NCBI GenBank assembly: GCA_025917655.1
Contig: CP084619.1
Coordinates: 4,011,001 to 4,075,000, forward strand
Reading direction: 5' to 3'
Length of the DNA: 64,000 nt
From: Chlorella sorokiniana
Lineage: Eukaryota; Chlorophyta; Trebouxiophyceae; Chlorellales; Chlorellaceae
The translations under genes and the position numbers were made by a program. How positions within the stretch are numbered: the stretch's first letter is position 1; every line of letters starts with the position of its first letter. The notes beneath the pieces are model-generated. The model searched no databases, had not been told where the DNA came from, and saw only the letters and a program-made list of their open reading frames with translations. Shown in pieces: positions 1 through 11,661 of the stretch.

Positions 1-1324
1 GTTTGACGCCAACGTGGCGCTTGCCATGCAGGTGGGTGCCGCCCTTCAGGCGCCGAGCTTGCGCTGAGTTGGCAACGCGGTGAATGCGCACGCCATGTTG
101 CGTAAACCGTGCAAGCCGGGTCAGCACGCCGCGCTCTGGCGCGGCTGCTTGGCGACGCGTGGACATGCCGCTGCATCCCCTTCCCCCTACCTCCCTCCTT
201 CCTCCTCTGTGCCACCACCCGTCGCTCCTTGCTTTGAGCATGCCAGGAGACCCACGCCGCCGCCCGCCGCTGCTCCGCCCCAATCGACACGACTCGCTTC
301 TCCGCGCCCGCAGCCTGTGGAGCAGCTGACCCCTCTGGAGGGCGAGGAGCGCATGTGGGACACGGTGGAGCAGCGCAACCTGCGGTGGGGAGGCTGGCAG
401 CCACGGCGACACTGCTGGTGGGCGGGGCCGCCCTCCTGGGCCGCGGCGTGCTGGCGGGGCGGCAGCTGGCGACCGTGCCGGCCCCGCAGCGCCCGCTGTT
501 GCCGCCGTGGCGCCCGCCGCGGCCGCCGCGGCGCCGTTGACCCGCGGCGAGGCTTCGGCTGTGATCGCGCGGTGGCAGGGCATCAAGGCACGTGCGCTGG
601 GCCCGCAGCACGACGTGCGCGCTTTGGGCGCTGTGCTGCGCGGCGAGGTGCTGGAGCAGTGGCAGGAGCGGGCGCAGCAGATCGAGAGCAAGGGCTGGTG
701 AGGCGCCTGCGCCGCCGGAGCTCGCGCGCGCCGCCGCCACGCGCTCTGTTGCAGCACCGAGCTGAGCCACTTCACGATGCTCCCCTCCCCGCTGCCCTTC
801 ACTGCCGCCCCACCGCCCATGCAACACCCGCCCTGTGGCAACACCGCCATGCCTCCCCCCGCCTTCCACCTCTCCCAACCAACCCCAATCACCCAACCGC
901 CAACCCTCGTAACTAACCCTCCCCCCTCTCCCAGGCACTACCTCCACTCCCTGGAGGCCACCCAGATCAACAGCGTGCGCAGCGGCGCCGACGGCACCGC
1001 CCGCGTGTCGGCCACCTTCCGGGAGGCGGTGGAGGCGCACCGCGGCGCCAGCGAGCCGGTGCAGGCCTTCAGGTGGGACGCGGGGCGGCGCAACCGCGGC
1101 GCGGTTTGGGGAGATGGGGTCACACGCGGGAGGATTGAAGGCTGTCTTGGCCAATAGGGGGCCAGCGGTCTGCCAAATCGGCAGCCACCCTTGTTGAACA
1201 CGCACACACACATATTAACACCTACCCCCCCCACCACACACACAGGAGCGAGTACAGCGTCGATTACGAGCTGGCTCGGGAGGATGGCGCCTGGGTCATC
1301 ACCGGCGCTGTGGTGCGCTACTGA
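1..1324 (+). CDS. ARC6/CDP1-like plastid division protein, 3' part
   Basis: This is the C-terminal end of a plastid-division protein; the 5' part lies outside the window. Exons inferred: about 1-31, 247-697, 935-1072 and 1246-1324, ending TGA. The last three encode the ARC6-type IMS domain (DUF4101): a W-Q-x-I-K-A-x-A-L-G-P segment near 570-610, HYLHSLEATQINSV near 935-980, and a terminal YSVDYEL...GAWVITGAV segment. A hydrophobic stretch (ATLLVGGAALLGRGVLAG, about 402-456) fits the single membrane span that precedes this domain in ARC6, an inner-envelope protein linking the FtsZ ring to PDV partners. Two small frame changes are needed between about 395 and 500; both look like single missing bases. 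ARC6 cannot be separated from its paralogue PARC6/CDP1 without the N-terminal J-like domain. TGTAA at 1471-1475 is a plausible polyadenylation signal. Confidence 0.8.
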
Positions 1325-1837
1325 GGGGCGCCGCGGGCCGCCCCGCCTTGCTGGCGGCCCCGCCCCGCAACACAGGCGCGCGGTGCGCTTGACCGCCGCT
1401 GCACGGCCCCACGGCACTGCTGGACTCGCGGGCGTGCATGTTGCTGTACTGCTGTCCCCCTCTGCGTGCATGTAACGGTGCTGACGACTGGCTGCCCAAC
1501 CATCCGCTACCCTGCCATCCGTTTTCTTTGGCTTGCACGTCAGTGCAGGCCCCCTGCTGGCTTTAACTGGCTTGTGCCGATGCAACTGTAAGATAACGCG
1601 CTTTTGCCGCGCACAGCCGGTGAAATGTGTACGGCTTCTTGTAGAACTTCAGCTTCAGCTGTTTGCACTGGGCTGCTGGAATCAAGGTTGCCGCCGACCG
1701 GTTGTGCTGGTACACTGTCATGACCGAATTGCCTTGCACGGAATCGCTTCTTCATGATTGCATTGCAAATTGTCCAGGAGCGTACAGGAACAAGACAATG
1801 CCAGGCAACCAAGGAGTGCACCATGACTGTGCCGCCG
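1325..1837. other. Convergent intergenic region
   Basis: This gap lies between the stop of the ARC6-like gene and the stop of NOL10. It should hold both 3' UTRs. TGTAA occurs at 1471-1475 and 1587-1591 on the + strand. I see no gene. Confidence 0.5.
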
Positions 1838-4800
1838 TCACCGTGGACGGTTCCTGCCGCCGCCGCCGCCTCTTCCGCCGCCGCGCCCGCCGCCGCGCCC
1901 GCCACGCCCGCCACGCCCTCCGCGCCCGCCGCGGCCGCCGCGCCCTTTCTTGCCGTCTGGCGCCATGCGTGGCGTGAAAGTGAGCTCCCTGCTCCCCCGG
2001 TCCGCGCCGTGGCGTTGACCTGGCCCCCCCGCCGCCGCTGCACGCTGCCCCAGCGGCTGCGCCTTCTCCGCGGCGAACGACTTGCGCTGCATGAAGGCCG
2101 TCGCCGCCGCCTCGTCCTTGGCCGCATACATGCGCGGCTCGCGGCGGGCGCCCACGGCCCCCTCGCCGTCGGCGCCGCGCAGCCGCTTGTCGCGGTGCCT
2201 GCCGCGCTGCTGCTGCTGCCGCCGCCGCTGCTCCGCCTCATCCTCTGACAGCTCACCCTCGCTGTCAGAGCCCGCCAGGCTGTCGTCTTCGCCGCCGGCG
2301 CCACGCGCGGGCCGTGCCCCGTCGTCATCATCCCCCCTCGAGCGACTCAAAGTGCTCTGCCAGCAGCTTGCGCTCCTTGGCTGGGTCTGCAGGCAGGGAG
2401 GGGTGAGTGGGAGGCGAGTGCTGGGTAAACGGGGATAAATTGGGGGCGAGGCGATCTGGCGGCCAGCAGAACACGGCCCAGCCGCGCTTGGAAATGTGCA
2501 GGCGCCTCAAATGCGAGGGCCACACGCAGCCCACTGCCCCGCTCCTCAGCCGCCGCCCTGCCGCAGCGGCCGCCTCCGCCCCTTGCCGCCGGCCCGGCCG
2601 CCCCCACAGCGCACCGGTGTTGGGGTGCAGCAGCTTCCACTCCGCCGAGCGCTCGTCGATCGCAAACTCGGGGTCCTCAAACATGACCTTGAAGCGGTCG
2701 TCCTCCAGCAGGCTGGGCAGCGCGCCGTCGCCCTTCCTCTTGCGCTTCTTGTCGCCCTCGCCCACCTCCAGCCCCGCCTCCTCAGCCAGGATGCGCGCCG
2801 CGGCTTGGGCGTTGACCTGGGGGAGGACGGGAACGGGAGAGGCAGGAGGGGTGGGTGAGGCCACGCGCTGGCAGAATGGTTCGGAAAGAACACGTTCAGG
2901 GCCGCAGCAGCCGGCCCCCGCCCTGACCTCAGCCTAGCTGCGCCCGCGACGCACGAGCAACAGCTTGGGCAGCGTGTGCCGAGCTGCAACCCCTGCAGCA
3001 CCAAGGCAGCTGCAGTCTCCCGGCCCTGCCGCGCCCCGCAGCAGCCGCGCCTCCGCCCACCCTCCCTTCACCCACCCTGGGCAGCTTCTTGACCAGGGAG
3101 ATGCGGGAGCGCCGCTCCTCCTCCAGCTTGGCCGCCACGCGCTTTGCGCGGTACGTGTCGTACGCGAAGGGATCCGCGATGGCCTTGGCCTTGCCGTACA
3201 GGCGGTTGTCGACGAAGAAGCCGTGCATGTAGGCGCGCAGCAGGGGGTGCCCACCAGGTGGGACAGCCCCAGCTTCTCCTGCAGTGGGGAGGCGAGGGGA
3301 GGCGGGGGAGGCGCAGGCAGCCGGCCGTGGACGACAGGAAACCATGCGGTGATGCCCTCCTGGCACACAAAATACCATGCCACGCACCGGCCCGGCCCAG
3401 CCACGCTGCCGCCTTGCCGCGCAAACCACACCGACACGCACACACACGCTGCACACGTGCCCTCCAGTCCAGCCAACGCACCAGGTCTGCCCGCGTGACG
3501 AAGCGGTAGTCGTCGTACACAGCCGGGTTGGCCGCCTCCTCCAGCTCCTCGGTCAGGTTCTCCAGGAAGGAGCACCAGCGCGGGCGGGGCCCAGCCCCGG
3601 CACAAAGTAGGCACGCATGCGGGCTGCACCAGGGGGCCGGCAGGCGCGGGTGGGTTGGGGTGGGAAAGAAGGGATTGGAGGGGAGCGACGCATTGGGGGC
3701 GCGCGCGCGGGGCACTCGCGTAGCGCTTCCCACATGTTTCCCAGAAGCCAGGGGCTGCCCTGGCCAGCTTCTGCTTCACTTGATGCAAAGCAGCAGAGTT
3801 CAAGCGGCGCACCTGAGTCGCACCCCACCATGATGAGGCCGGAGCGGGGCCACACGCACACGTCGTTGATGTCGGCCTCCCCCGGCTCGATGTTGGTGAA
3901 GCCCTCGCCGCTGTCAGAGTCCCACACCTGCGCACATGCCCGGCGGGGGCACGGAAGACACGCAGCAGCAGGTTTGATGGATGAAAGAGCAGGTTGATGG
4001 GGTCCATGGTAGGCTGGGTCTTGGTGATACGCAGGCCTTCCCTTCTGCCATGAAACTAAAAACACACATAACCCGGTGGGGCTGTCTTTACCAGACCGCC
4101 CTCCCCAAGCAAGCCTGGCGCACCGGCATCGCCCTTTAAACACACGCGCACGCACCTTGACAATGTGGCGGTCGCTGCTGATGACGCGCTGCCCGCCGCC
4201 GACGGCCGTGTCGCCGCCCAGCCCCGGCGCGTGCCACTTGATGTCGGTGATGCGGGAGTCATACATGTGGTCCTTGACAGTCATGGGGCGCTGCAGGGGG
4301 CAGACAGGGCGGCGGGAGGTGAAGCATCCGCAAGGGCAGGCGGGATGAAACTATGGCTGGCACTCTCTGTGCCTAACCTAATGAAAGCCCGCCTCTGCAC
4401 CTGCCCGTGTTGTTTCAGCCCCGGCCCCCACCCGCACCTGTGAGCGCAGGTCGAAGATGGCGACCAAGCCGGTGCCCGTCCCCACGGCGACGTGCATGCC
4501 GCTGTCGTCAAAGCGCAGCGCGGTGAGCGGGGCCCCCGCCGTGCCCGCTGCGCCCGCCGCGTCGAGGCGCCCCAGCGAGGCGCGCTGCCGCAGGTCGAAG
4601 CACTCCAGGCCGCCGTCCTCCCCGCGCAGGCCAGCAGGCCGTGGGCTGGGGAGATGCCGCAGGCGTTGACGGCGGGCGAGCGGCAGGTGAGGGGGCCAGG
4701 AAGCGTCCTTCCGCCAGATTCAGGCGGTACACCTCGGGCGCAGAGGCCGCCACCAGCAGCTCCGCCGAGAAGGGGCAGTACGCCAGGTCCCGCCCAAACT

Positions 4801-5760
4801 TGGGCACCCGGGTCTTGTAGTAGGCGCCAAAGCGGGCGTGGAAGCTCAGGCTGCGGGGGATGGGCAGCGGCCGAAGCTGAGGAGCTGGTCTCACAATCGA
4901 GCGTCAGCTGGTCTCACAATCGAGCGTCGGCAGCGACGGCAGCACCACGGGGCAGGGCCACTGTTTTTTAGGGATCGTCGCAGTGGCAGCTTGCACAGCT
5001 CGCCTGCTGCTGGCAGCACCAACAGCCAAACGGCTGATGCCTGCCCTGCTGCTTGCGCTGCTGCAGTAGGTTCTTGGGTGTCGAGCACCCACCTGCGGTC
5101 GGCACACAGGAAGACGGCCTTGGAGTAATCCTCCGACAGGATCTGAAAGTCGACGATCTCGCTGTCCAGGTGCCGGTCAAACTTCATGGACAGCTGGTTG
5201 ACGTCGTAGCAGCGCATCTGCAGCCCACAGCAGGTGGCAGCCAGGCGGTGGCCGGACGGGCAGGAGGGTGGGCTGTGCATGCCGGGGGCCACCAGTCCAG
5301 CTGCTGCACCGCCTCGAATTGCATACTGAATCGCTCAATGAAAGCACATCACGTGCAGCAACACAGACAGCAACATTGGGCCCAGCCAGCAGCAGAGCTG
5401 CAGTGACGGGCGGCAGGCGGAAGCGGCGGCACCTGAGGCGGGTGGTAGCCGGAGGCGAAAATATACTGGCCGTCGGGCGTTATCTTGATTCTCTGACATC
5501 CCGCAGGGAACTCAAAATCCTGGATCAGCTCTATGCGCCGTCTATACTCTTCATCCTTGCGAAGCGCCTTTTTCTTCTTGTCGGAAAGCCAGGCGGGAAC
5601 ATTCTTCCCTCCTGAAACGGTATAAACCTGCAATGAGAAGCACGACAAAGGTCTCAGGTGCGTCGGAAGGTCGCAGAGACAGCGGCTGACCGGCATGGGG
5701 GTGCATGCTGTCTCTCACGCCCACCTTCACGCCATCAGGCGCAGAAACCTTCAGCGCCAT
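1838..5760 (-). CDS. NOL10: Nucleolar protein 10 (NOL10/ENP2), WD40 ribosome-biogenesis factor
   Basis: NOL10 (yeast Enp2) is a nucleolar WD-repeat protein of the small-subunit processome, acting in 18S pre-rRNA maturation. The start is ATG at 5760 (MALKVSAPDGVK, exon 5760-5725). Next come 5627-5433 (PAWLSDKKKK, RRRIELIQDFEFPAGCQRIK), 5217-5093 (MRCYDVNQLSMKFDRHLDSE), and an exon from 4850 with YYKTRVPKFGRD and EVYRLNLAEGRFL. Further exons follow near 4291-4158 (DHMYDSRITDIKWH), 3936-3815, 3630-3490 and 3280-3075 (RAYMHGFFVDNRLYGKAKAI). All match the family in order. The C-terminus (about 2350-1838) is acidic, then ends in an RGG/GAR tail (repeated RGG at about 1930-1850), common in nucleolar proteins. 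At least two frame corrections are needed, in the ggggcccc run near 3590 and the C/G run near 3245. Confidence 0.9.
4883..4928. repeat. Perfect 23-bp tandem duplication in a NOL10 intron
   Basis: The unit agctggtctcacaatcgagc + gtc occurs at 4883-4905 and again without change at 4906-4928. It lies in the intron between the exons ending at 5093 and starting at 4850, near the 3' splice site of that intron. Identity of the two copies suggests a recent slippage or duplication event. Confidence 0.9.
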
Positions 5761-6267
5761 ACAGGCCCGGGGGAATGGCCGCCCCCACGGCTCTCACTGG
5801 CACTGACAAACTGTTTGCCTGCAGCTGCAGATGCTCGTTGGGTGTGCAAAGAGATAGTAAGGCGCTGAAAAAGGCATGCAGTATGCCGCTTCCGCCAAAT
5901 TGGCCAGAGGCACAGCGGCATCAGCCGCCGCCACGTAGGCAGCCGCCAGCTCTGCTGGGCTCACTTGCCTCCTTCCTATCGCACATCCACCGTCCTCAAG
6001 AAATGCGAATGGGCTGACTTACAGCTGCCGCGGCAAAAACAAGAGGCAGTGCAGGTGGAAGGGTTGATGTGGGAAAAAGAAACTGCCGCGGCCGCAGGGG
6101 GCGGGCAGCGACGGGCGGCAGCGACGAGCAAAAGAATTATCTTCTCCAGAACGTGAACACAGACAGGAAAGCAGGTGCAGGCGGAAATCAAATGTGCAAA
6201 CATGGACAAGGGTCATGCTGCTGCGGGGCCTCGATCTCAAGCCTCGAGCCGCAGCGCTGCCGCCCGC
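5761..6267. other. Intergenic region, NOL10 5' / RPE 3'
   Basis: This region holds the NOL10 promoter and the RPE 3' UTR; both genes are on the minus strand. TTACA at 6019-6023 is TGTAA on the minus strand, about 245 nt past the RPE stop. I see no further gene. Confidence 0.5.
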
Positions 6268-7895
6268 TCATGCGTGCACGGTCTCAGGGCGCTTGGACGT
6301 CTTGATGCCCTGCAGCACAGGCAGACAGGATGACAGGCATTGTTCGAGGTTGGTGATAGCTGACCGCAGCTGCGCACCCACACTCAACCTCCCTTTAGTG
6401 TTGGTCATTGTTCCCCTCCTCAGGATCCCGCCTTCAAGCACTGTGCCAGCCGCGGCGCGCACCTGGATGGCCGTGGCGTAGTCCTTGGCGCCAAAGACGC
6501 CGCTGCCGCTGACGATTGCGTTGGCGCCCGCCTCGATGACCTTCCACGCGTTGTCGGGGTCACGCCGCCGTCCACCTCGATCCACGGGTTGCACTGCTTC
6601 TCCAGGCACATCTGCTTCAGCCGCCGGATCTTGTCCACCTGCGACTCGATGAACTTCTGGCCGCCAAAGCCGGGGTTGACCGACATGATGAGCACCAGGT
6701 CCACGATGGGCAGCACGTACTCAATCTGCTCCAGCGGGGTGGCCGGGTTCAGCACCACGCCCGCCTTGCACCCCAGGTCCTTGATCTGTGCAGCGAGGGG
6801 AGAGGTGGGGTGAAGAGCGTCGGGGCACAGTGCGGGTTCGCGATGGCAGGACAGACCGCTGCCGCTGCTGCGAGCTGCTGCAATCCGCTGGCACGGCTGC
6901 TGCTCGCTCCCCCTCTGCTGCAGCCGGCAGCCGTGGAGCGGAGGCCAGGCAGCGCGGCGCACCTGGTTGACGACGCGGTCCAGATGGATGGTGGCGCTCT
7001 GCTCCGCGTGCACGGAGATGATGTCGGCGCCGGCCTTGGCAAAGTCGGCCACGCGCAGCTCCGGCTCCACAATCATAAGGTGGCAGTCCAGGGGCTTGTC
7101 GGTGACGGGGCGCAGCGCATCCACCACCAGGGGGCCGATGGTGATGTTGGGCACAAAGCGGCCGTCCATCACGTCCACGTGGATCCAGTCGCAGCCCGCC
7201 TTGTCAATGGCCTGGACCTGCGGCAACGTGGGCGCGGGGCAACGCCGCGCGCGGTGTCGGGCACAGTGGCTGAGGCATGCATCATGCGGCGGGGCAGGGG
7301 GTGCGGAGTTGGGCACCGGGGCCTGCCAACGGCGGTGAGCTGAGCAGCGACAGCAGCCCACCTGCTCGCCCAGCTTGGCAAAGTTGGCCGACAGGATGGA
7401 GGGTGCCACGATGACGTCGTTCTTGGAGAAGGAGTCGACCGCGACGCGCTCGGCCCGCACCTGCACAGAGGTGCGGCCGCGGCGGGTCGACACCTGCGGG
7501 CAGAGGGGGAGAGGGGCGCCGGTGGGTGAGGCTCTCGCTTGCCGAGGTGATGAATGACTAGCAATTCTGTCGGGAGACGCCTAGTAAGGGGCAACCAAGG
7601 CGGAAACGGGACCCCCCTCATCAAGCAGCAGAAGCACGAGGGCGGCGCCAGCCTTTGGGCGGGGCATCTCCTGCCGCATTGCGGTCGCAGGCGCTCAAGC
7701 TTGACCACCCAAACATGGCAAACTTGTCCAGACTCGGACACAAGCTGTGCAGCCCAGCGAGGGGTCAGCGCAGGGCGGGTAGCAGGGCAGAACCAGCAAT
7801 GCAGCAGCCATGCCGACAAATGTAAGCGGATGTGCTCGATTCTGTACCTTGGGCGCCGCAACGAAAGCGCGAGTCGCAGAGATGGTGGCAGCCAT
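6268..7895 (-). CDS. RPE: Ribulose-phosphate 3-epimerase, plastid
   Basis: RPE interconverts ribulose-5-phosphate and xylulose-5-phosphate in the Calvin cycle and pentose-phosphate pathway. Five exons are inferred: 7895-7848 ([16 protein letters not shown], plastid transit-peptide start), 7493-7362, 7217-6963, 6785-6462 and 6309-6268. Core motifs are [15 protein letters not shown], the metal/substrate segment [29 protein letters not shown], the H-A-E segment IISVHAEQS, and [13 protein letters not shown]. The last exon [13 protein letters not shown] matches plant RPE C-termini. Length is about 265 residues, normal for precursor plus enzyme. Near 6557 the frame breaks between VDGGVTP and [13 protein letters not shown]. 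One extra C in the cccc run (minus strand) restores the family sequence. The gene is head-to-head with the BASS4-like carrier, 213 bp apart. Confidence 0.95.
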
Positions 7896-8108
7896 GTTAG
7901 CACAAGTGTATGCTGCAGGGGCTGTGAAAGTTTCAAGAAAGCTGTAGCTTGGCTGTATTAGTCCAGATGTAGGTAACGAGGCGTAGCATGGTGGGCTCGG
8001 GCCATTTCGCTGCTCCTATCCATCTCTGACGTGGCCTCAGGTGCAGGTCCCTTGTCCGGCGCCTGATCAGGGATGCAACGCAGATTATCGGATGATAACT
8101 AGATCAAC
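7896..8108. promoter_or_regulatory. Bidirectional promoter region RPE / BASS4
   Basis: Only 213 bp separate the start codons of two divergent genes for plastid-targeted proteins, so both promoters and 5' UTRs must lie here. The stretch is lower in GC than its surroundings. No clear TATA box was seen. Confidence 0.5.
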
Positions 8109-9649
8109 ATGAGTCACTTCACAACAGCTGCAGCAAGTGGCCCTGTCGCCAAAGCTTTGCCAGCAAAACGCCAACCCTGCCGCGCAGCAACCGCTTCCCC
8201 TATCAGGAAAATATGGTGTATTCACATGCACAATAATGGCGAGACAGGCGCAGCCAGATCGCGCCCAACGCCCAACAGGCCCACATCGGCGACGCGGCGG
8301 CAGCAACTAGCGCCAGCAGCGGCATGCTCATTCGCAGCAGCTGCAGCAGCAGATGCAGGAGAAGGCAGCCGCAGGCCTTGGCCAGCACTTGGGAAATTTC
8401 TTAGCACCAACTTCATCCCTGTGGGCCTGGTGCTGGCCATCACGCTTGGCTGGTGCTTCCCTGCGGCAGGGGTGGCAGCTGCAGCCGCCAACGGCCAGGT
8501 GGCAGCTACAATCGGCATCTTTGTCATCTCGGGCCTGTTGCTGCAGCGCGGCGAGACAGCGGCAGCCCTGCGCGCGACCAGCGCGCTGCTGTACGGCATG
8601 CTGGCCATCCTGGCGGTGACGCCACTGGCGGCCTTTGGCGTGCTGCGGCTGCCGCTGTCGCCGCCGGAGATGGCGCTGGGGCTGGCCGTGTTCTGCTGCA
8701 TGCCCACCACCCTCTCCACGGGCGTCACCCTCACCGTGGCCAGCAGCGGGAATGCGGCCGTTGCCCTGATGCTCACTGTAGCGTCCAACATGCTGGCGGT
8801 GAGGCTGGGGCCTGCCAACCAGGCACCTGTGCTCTGCCGCTCGCGCTGCCCACCCCGGCCGCGTCACATGAAGGACTACTGCTGTGCCCCCATTGCTCAA
8901 TCCATCTCCCCAGGTGTTCACCATCCCCATCCTGCTGTCGCTGGTGCTGGGCAGCGGCGCGGGGTGACCAACTTTGAGGCGGCCCGCCTCTTTCGCAACC
9001 TCGTCATCACCGTGCTGCTGCCGCTGCTTGCCGGGGCAGCGGCGCAGGCCGTCATCCCAGGTGAGGCTGGAAACCAGAGGGGGCGTCTGCTCCCGGACAC
9101 AGCCTGCTCACTTTTGGAGCATGCAGGTCTGGCGCTTGCGGGGGTGGCCAGTGCTGTTCACTGCTGCTGCCAGCCCCCCTTGCACCCCCTGTGCGTGCAG
9201 GCGCCCACCTTTGGAAGAAGCACCACCGCAAGCAGCTGTCCTACCTGTCCGCCATCTGCCTGTGCACCGTGCCGTGGATGCAGGTCAGCAAGGCGTCGGC
9301 GGCCCGGCTGGCGCTGACCCCCGCCGCGCTAAGCAGTGCGGCAGCCGCGGCTTTAGCCCTGCACATCGTACTGCTGGCCGGCAACCTACTGGCCACGCGG
9401 CTGGTGCGGTTCAGCGCGGACAGCGCGCAGAACCTGGCCATCCGCAAGGCCGTGGTGCTGTGCGCCAGCCAGAAGACGCTTCCTGTGGCGGTGGCGGTGC
9501 TGGCGCAGCTGTCGGGGGTGCTTGGGGCAGCGGGCGGCTTCGCTGTGATCCCCTGCGTGCTGGCCCACCTCATCCAGACCGTGTTTGACTCGGCCCTGGT
9601 GTCGCGGTGGAACGCCCGTGAGGCAGCAGGCCTGTCCCCACTGGACTAG
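8109..9649 (+). CDS. BASS4: BASS-family sodium/metabolite carrier, BASS4-like, plastid
   Basis: This is a bile acid:sodium symporter (SBF) superfamily protein of the plant BASS4 group, a plastid-envelope carrier whose substrate is not settled. Exons: 8109-8798, 8914-9060 and 9201-9649. After a basic, Ala-rich N-terminus come hydrophobic spans including FIPVGLVLAITLGWCFP, ATIGIFVISGLLLQRGE and GLAVFCCMPTTLSTGV. The FCCMPTTLS(T/S)GV segment is the conserved SBF signature. The last exon carries SASQKTLPVAVAVL-like sequence (CASQKTLPVAVAVL) and more spans. The start at 8109 is the first in-frame ATG; the first 90 residues are poorly conserved, so the true start could be downstream. In exon 2 the frame breaks at the gggg run near 8968 (between LGSGAG and VTNFEAARLF); one added G restores it. 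Confidence 0.88.
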
Positions 9650-9875
9650 AGGAGTGCTTGCAGCCATGCCCCCACCCCTCCCCGGCAGCAAGGCTGCCCC
9701 TGGCTGGTTTAGTACTAGCTGCGCACTTGCTTTACTAATTGCGTAGGCATCCTCTGAACAAGTGATGATAAAGCGATGGGGAATCGAACCCAGCAGTGAC
9801 AAAATAGTGTGCGACAGGAGGCTTCGAGTAGGGCCGCTGACAGGCAGGGCACAGCACGGCCTGCCTGCCATGCCA
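9650..9875. other. Convergent 3' region, BASS4 / aldo-keto reductase
   Basis: Tail-to-tail spacer of 226 bp holding both 3' UTRs. A T-loop-like string at about 9776-9793 was checked as a tRNA and rejected. Confidence 0.4.
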
Positions 9876-11661
9876 TCACTCAGCCTCGGGCTCATCCCAA
9901 AGGTCCTCCATTGTTTGATATGGACCTTTGGGATTCTGCACAGAGAACGCAAAGGGGCTCAAAGAATGCACACACCTCGTCTGCATGTTGTTGCTTGTCA
10001 AGCAGCAGCCCAAGAATACAAATCGCCCGTGCAGCCTCAAAGTCGACCCATTTCCTTTCCACTCACCAACCACATGGCGCCATTGACCATGCGCTGCTGG
10101 AAGGGCAGCGCGCTCAGCGCGGCAAAATCCTCTGCAGACAGCTGCCAGTCCAGCACATCCAAGTTGCCCCTGCCCGTGGGGGAGACAAAAGGGCAGCATA
10201 CACTTGGTTGGCGCTAAACGGGATGTGAGGCCCTGGTGGAGGAGCGCAAGGGGTTGTTGCGCACCTGATGCGTGCAGGCGAGGTGCTTTTGGGGATGACG
10301 CTCGTGCCGTGCTGCAGCGCCCAGCGGATGAGCACCTGCCCCGCATTCCTGCCGATGCGCCGCGCCACCTCCTGCGACAAAGGGTGCCAGCCGGAGCGCT
10401 CTTGACAGACACTGATGCGGACGGTATGCAAGCAGTGCTGGGGCAGCTCAGAGGTCACCATGCTGGGGTGGGCATCATCCCCATGTGCCCCTCTGTTCAT
10501 GCCGTCGCTCCCATGCCACCTTCTCGCCCGCCTCCGCCACACCCGCCCGCCCACCTGCACCACGGCATCCTCCAGGAGCACCAGCGGTGGCGCGCGCGGG
10601 AAGATGGAGGCTGAGTCGGGGAGCCAAGCGGGAGAAGGCGGTGACATGGATGCCGGCGGAGGCGCAGAAGCGCAGCAGCGCGTCGTTGCGGTGGTAGGGG
10701 TGCACCTCCACCTGGCGGCGCAGAGGGGGCGTGGCGAGGGCACGAAAATGTGATTGCCGGGAGCGCCAAAACATAATGCACTGTTCAATGTTACGAGACA
10801 GAACAATGTGTGGAGCCAGCGCTGGGCCCGCCCCGCCCACCTGACACACGGCTGGGGGTATGGAGGCGTAGGCCAGGATGCCCTGCAGCTTCTTGACGCC
10901 GAAGTTGCTGACGCCGATGGAGCGCACCAGCCCCTCGCGCACCAGCGCCTCCATGGCCTCCCACGTCTCGCGGGTGGGCGGGCGCAGCTCGGGCCCCACA
11001 CTCCCCGTCACGGGCCAGTGGATGAGGTACAGGTCCAAGTACTGGCAGCGCAGCGCCTGCAGCACGCGGGCAGCAGCCATGCGTGGCACCGCAGGGGGCG
11101 GAACAGAGGCTGCAAGGAGCAGCGGCGGAAGCCTCCCCACACCCACTCGCTCGCCTGGATGGATTTGAGGCAGGCCTGCCGCACGCGCGGTGCTGCATGG
11201 TCGCTGTTCCACACCTTGCTGCAGATGAAGAGCTCGCTGCGCGGCACCAGCCCGTTGTGCAACACGTGGTCCAGAGCATCGCCCACCTCCTCCTCGTTCT
11301 GGTAGACGGAGGCGCAGTCGATGTGGCGGTAGCCCGCCTGCAGTGAAATGTGCACTGCGGTTCGCACCTCGCCAGGGCCTGCCTTCCACGTGCCCAGTCC
11401 CACGGCGGGGATGGTGTGACCATCCCGCAGCTTGAAGCATGGGACGTCGATCTTGGCGTACAGGGCGCGCCGCGCAGCTGCCGTGGCTGCTGGGCGTGCT
11501 TCAAGCTCGCGACGCTCCGCAGCCGCGACCGCCTCTGCATCCCGGGCCAGCTCCACTTCGCTCCTCCCGACAAAGCTGAGGAGCCTGGCCGATCCTCCGC
11601 TTTCCGCATCTTCTATAGGCCTGTGCACCTCATACTTGGCCCACCAGGGTTCGGCCGCCAT
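9876..11661 (-). CDS. Aldo/keto reductase
   Basis: This is an NAD(P)H-dependent aldo/keto reductase that reduces carbonyls to alcohols; the substrate cannot be read from sequence. The start is ATG at 11661 (MAAEPWWAKYEVHRPIEDAE). A 70-residue charged leader precedes the barrel. The catalytic tetrad is visible: Asp and Tyr in GYRHIDCASVYQNEEEVG, Lys in FICSKVWN, and His in DLYLIHWP. Family motifs also present are GLGTWKAGPGEV, VRSIGVSNFGVKKLQ, CQVEVHPYHRND and the C-terminal cofactor segment SVIPKSTSPARI. The protein ends NPKGPYQTMEDLWDEPEAE. At about 10615-10630 the frame shifts twice between VTAFSRL and PDSASIFPRAP; added bases in a G run and a C run restore a normal S-x-L-G-S-P loop. It is head-to-head with SCAMP. 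Confidence 0.9.

Noticed and set aside
1540-2331. 263-codon open frame antisense to the intergenic region and NOL10 tail
   Set aside because: Composition is typical of out-of-frame GC-rich sequence; the NOL10 acidic and RGG tail lies in another frame here.
2934-4007. 357-codon open frame on the minus strand inside NOL10
   Set aside because: It crosses intron and exon in the wrong frame for the conserved NOL10 segments; a GC-driven shadow.
8109-9649. Gene breaks read as pseudogenes across the window
   Set aside because: Frame breaks coincide with short G/C runs and leave all flanking conserved motifs intact in many essential genes, so sequence error is preferred to true gene loss.
9770-9800. 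T-arm-like string (GGGTTCGATTCCCC on the minus strand)
   Set aside because: The flanking bases do not form a five-pair T stem, and no D arm, anticodon arm or acceptor stem can be drawn around it, so it is not called a tRNA.
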